A stretch of DNA of 8,594 nucleotides, taken from assembly GCA_041481485.1 (NCBI GenBank), contig JBGPBY010000313.1, positions 1 through 8,594 on the forward strand, read 5' to 3'. The translations under genes and the position numbers were made by a program. Source of the DNA: JBGPBY01 sp041481485 (GTDB lineage Bacteria; Acidobacteriota; Terriglobia; 20CM-2-55-15). The notes below the pieces were generated by a model that worked only from the letters and a program-made list of their open reading frames with translations, made no database searches and was not told the origin of the DNA. Positions 6,620 to 8,594 of this stretch are shown in pieces. Numbering within the stretch: the first letter of the stretch is position 1; each line of letters begins with the position of its first letter.

Positions 6620-8076
6620 CAATTTTCCTCGAGTTTTCTTTTCAAAAGTTCGTTTACCGTCTGAGGATTCGCACGTCCCTGAGTCGCTTTCATTACCTGA
6701 CCGACGAGGAACCCAAACGTTCCGGTTTTGCCGGATTTGTATTGCGCGACAGGCTGCGGATTTCCGGAAACAACGGTTTGCACAATCTGTTCAATTTCCG
6801 ATGCATCGGAAATCTGCACCAGTCCCTTCTCCTTCACAACTAAATCCGGAGCCTTGCCCGTACGAACCATTTCTTCCATCACGGTCTTGGCCATTTTGCC
6901 GGAAATTGTTCCGTCTTTCTCCAGCAAAATCATTCTGGCCAGCATCCCGGGAGTCACTCGGGATTGGGACAGATCTTTTAAATCGATACCACTGTCCTTA
7001 AACGATCGCAGGAGATCGCCCATGATCCAGTTCGCCGCCGCTTTGGGCTGTCCGCTGACCTTCGCCGCTTCCTCAAAAAATTCCGAGAGGGCCCGGCTTG
7101 CCGTGAGGACACCGGCATCATACGCGGACAATGCATAATCTCGAACAAATCTTTGGCGTCTGGATTCCGGCAGTTCCGCCATGGATTTTTCGATGGATTT
7201 CAGGAGTTCCGGCTCCAGTACGAGCAGTGGAAGATCCGGTTCCGGAAAATACCGGTAATCGTGCGCCTCTTCCTTGCTGCGCATGGATACGGTTCGTTCC
7301 TCATCGCTATTCCACAACCGCGTCTCCTGTATCACGCGGCCACCGCTTTCAATCACATCGATTTGGCGATCGATTTCGTAGTCTATTGCCTTTTGTACAA
7401 AGCGAAACGAATTGATGTTCTTGAGCTCGGTACGTGTTCCAAACTTTTCTGTACCGGCAAGCCGCACTGAAACGTTGGCGTCACATCGCAGGCTGCCCTC
7501 TTCCATGTTTCCATCGCACACATCCAGGTATTCGAGGATTTCCTTCAACCGCGAGAGATACTCATGAGCTTCAGCAGACGACCGAATATCCGGACGCGTG
7601 ACGATTTCAACCAATGGCGTGCCGCTGCGATTGAAATCGAGTGATGTGTTACGGCTGGAATCCGGAAGACCTTCGTGAATCGACTTTCCGGCATCTTCTT
7701 CCATGTGAATCCGCTGAACGCCGATTTTTTTGCGCTGCCCGCCCACTTCGACTTCAATAAAACCGTGTTCACATATCGGCTTGTCGTACTGGGTAATCTG
7801 ATATCCCTTCGGGAGATCCGGGTAAAAGTAATTCTTCCGCGACCATTGAGATTCGGGATTGATTGTGCAACTCAAACCGAGTCCGGCCTTCACGGCCATC
7901 GTTACGGCAGCGCGGTTCAGTACCGGCAATGCGCCGGGAAAACCCAGGCAAACCGGACACGTGTTCATATTTGGCGCATCGCCGAAACCTGTAGAACACG
8001 AGCAGAAGAGTTTCGATTGAGTCAGGAGCTGACAATGACATTCCAGACCAATGACGGCTTCGTACTTCGGATTCAT
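6619..8076 (-). CDS. gatB: Asp-tRNA(Asn)/Glu-tRNA(Gln) amidotransferase subunit B
   Basis: This encodes 485 aa, full length for GatB. GatB binds the mischarged tRNA, phosphorylates the side-chain carboxylate with ATP and adds ammonia delivered from GatA. Visible family segments are 'YEAVIGLECHCQL' (5-17), 'KNYFYPDLPKGYQITQYD' (81-98), 'HMEEDAGKS' (124-132), 'DYRYFPEPDLP' (273-283) and the YqeY-like tail domain ending with 'GFLVGQVMKATQGRANP' (455-471). Cys25, Cys27, Cys40 and Cys43 ('FCSC', 'CPVC') form the zinc site found in a subset of GatB proteins. The ATG at 8076 is chosen because family members begin just before 'YE.VIGLE'. The frame opens to a GTG at 8112, which would add 12 atypical residues. 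The stop overlaps the start of the downstream 90-aa gene. Confidence 0.98.
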   Translation of the reverse strand: MNPKYEAVIGLECHCQLLTQSKLFCSCSTGFGDAPNMNTCPVCLGFPGALPVLNRAAVTMAVKAGLGLSCTINPESQWSRKNYFYPDLPKGYQITQYDKPICEHGFIEVEVGGQRKKIGVQRIHMEEDAGKSIHEGLPDSSRNTSLDFNRSGTPLVEIVTRPDIRSSAEAHEYLSRLKEILEYLDVCDGNMEEGSLRCDANVSVRLAGTEKFGTRTELKNINSFRFVQKAIDYEIDRQIDVIESGGRVIQETRLWNSDEERTVSMRSKEEAHDYRYFPEPDLPLLVLEPELLKSIEKSMAELPESRRQRFVRDYALSAYDAGVLTASRALSEFFEEAAKVSGQPKAAANWIMGDLLRSFKDSGIDLKDLSQSRVTPGMLARMILLEKDGTISGKMAKTVMEEMVRTGKAPDLVVKEKGLVQISDASEIEQIVQTVVSGNPQPVAQYKSGKTGTFGFLVGQVMKATQGRANPQTVNELLKRKLEEN

Positions 8077-8096
8077 ACGAAGAGCCACTGTAGCAT

Positions 8097-8124
8097 AGAA
8101 TAGTTGTCCCACGCGGAGTGTGAA
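8097..8124 (-). promoter_or_regulatory. Candidate sigma-70-type promoter for gatB
   Basis: On the minus strand, TTCACA (8124-8119; five of six to the -35 consensus) and TATTCT (8102-8097; four of six to the -10 consensus) are 16 bp apart. This would start transcription about 14 bases before the gatB ATG. The promoter lies between gatB and palindrome copy 3. It is a consensus match by eye only. Confidence 0.35.
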
Positions 8125-8139
8125 GCATGGGAAATGCGA

Positions 8140-8172
8140 ACTGTAGGCGCGGTCATAGACCGCGCCTACAGT
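8140..8172. repeat. Dispersed palindromic repeat, copy 3 (perfect)
   Basis: ACTGTAGGCGCGGTC (8140-8154) and GACCGCGCCTACAGT (8158-8172) are exact inverted copies, giving a 15-bp stem with an ATA loop. It is the most complete of the three copies. It sits in the 154-bp spacer between the divergent gatB and mtnA starts, just upstream of the candidate gatB -35. Because it belongs to a dispersed family, a gene-specific operator is less likely than a REP-like element. Confidence 0.9.
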
Positions 8173-8218
8173 CCGCTATCGGTCCAGTTTCTGCAAGTCC
8201 GGATGACGAAGTGACGAT

Positions 8219-8223
8219 GGAGG
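8219..8223 (+). promoter_or_regulatory. Ribosome binding site that fixes the TTG start of mtnA
   Basis: GGAGG lies seven bases before the TTG at 8231. The frame has a stop at 8204 and no ATG or GTG between, so this strong site makes TTG the best start. The next in-frame ATG (8270) would cut off conserved N-terminal sequence. Confidence 0.7.
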
Positions 8224-8230
8224 TTACGAA

Positions 8231-8594
8231 TTGATCAAAACTATCGAGTGGACGAACGAAGGCGTGCGCATGATCGATCAGCGCAAACTTCCAAACGTCG
8301 AAGAACATCCGCTCTTCCGGACCTACCAGGATGTTGCCGAAGCGATTCGCGTGATGGTCGTTCGTGGAGCGCCGGCCATTGGCGTCGCTGCGGCAATGGG
8401 CGTGGCGCTTGGAGTCCGCGACTCGATGGCGGCTTCGAGCGAAGAATTGAAAAAGGACTTTGACGCCATCGTTTCGACACTTGGCAGCACGCGCCCGACA
8501 GCCGTCAATCTCTTCTGGGCTCTCGACCGGATGAAAAGAACATTCGACGATGCCGCCGCACACGGAAACTCGCACACGGCAATCTCCCAAAAGC
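8231..8594 (+). CDS. mtnA: S-methyl-5-thioribose-1-phosphate isomerase, N-terminal part (runs off the window)
   Basis: The first 121 residues are present and the frame is open to the right edge, so about one third of a typical 340-370-aa MtnA is visible. The enzyme converts methylthioribose-1-phosphate to methylthioribulose-1-phosphate in the methionine salvage pathway, in the cytoplasm. Evidence is 'IKTIEWTNEGVRMIDQRKLP' (2-21), the substrate-loop motif 'RGAPAIGVAAAMG' (45-57) and 'STRPTAVNLFWALDR' (86-100), all typical of MtnA. The eIF2B-alpha-like catalytic part with the active Cys and Asp lies beyond the window, so activity cannot be judged. Related ribose-1,5-bisphosphate isomerases are less likely given the N-terminal match. 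Translation starts at TTG with a strong GGAGG. The gene diverges from gatB. Confidence 0.92.
   Translation, partial: MIKTIEWTNEGVRMIDQRKLPNVEEHPLFRTYQDVAEAIRVMVVRGAPAIGVAAAMGVALGVRDSMAASSEELKKDFDAIVSTLGSTRPTAVNLFWALDRMKRTFDDAAAHGNSHTAISQK

Noticed and set aside
8140..8172. Perfect palindrome as a regulator's operator for gatB or mtnA
   Set aside because: Related copies at 1-28 and 6266-6296 lie in unrelated places, so a dispersed repeat explains it better. A role in the local promoter is not excluded.

Overview
The window looks like an ordinary chromosomal stretch from a Gram-negative bacterium, possibly an Acidobacteriota member. The Gram-negative reading rests on an OmpH/Skp-type periplasmic chaperone gene, and on two further products predicted to be a membrane protein and an exported protein. 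The phylum is an inference from the gene mix (DciA, GatCAB, acidobacterial-style GT-C and TPR proteins) and from dispersed palindromes. No marker here proves it. I see no rRNA, tRNA, CRISPR array, transposase, integrase or phage gene.

Layout. Bases 1-28 hold a palindromic repeat cut by the window edge. The plus strand then carries a tight block: dciA (DUF721, replicative helicase loader), gatC and gatA. dciA and gatC overlap by 11 bp, and gatC and gatA share an ATGA. Next come an OmpH/Skp-like chaperone gene with an unusual low-complexity tail, and a 616-aa multi-membrane GT-C-type glycosyltransferase-like protein. The latter converges, with a 17-bp gap, on a minus-strand gene for an exported TPR-repeat protein. 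A 360-bp intergenic stretch holds a second palindrome copy. Beyond it, on the minus strand, gatB is translationally coupled (TGATG) to an unrecognised 90-aa helical protein. A divergent spacer with a third, perfect palindrome separates gatB from the 5' part of mtnA (methylthioribose-1-phosphate isomerase), which runs off the right end.

How the genes relate. GatC, GatA and GatB together form the GatCAB amidotransferase, which converts Glu-tRNA(Gln) and/or Asp-tRNA(Asn) to the correctly charged amide form. Here its genes are split between strands about 4.5 kb apart. The OmpH, GT-C and TPR products all act at or beyond the inner membrane, but no shared pathway is demonstrable. mtnA belongs to methionine salvage and is unrelated to its neighbours.

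I do not see a convincing new multi-gene system. The points most worth a second look are the palindrome family, whose three copies include a compensatory base-pair change, and the small unknown gene coupled to gatB. Next are the RG/TTP-rich tail on the OmpH-like protein and the apparent beta-sandwich domain at the end of the GT-C-like protein.
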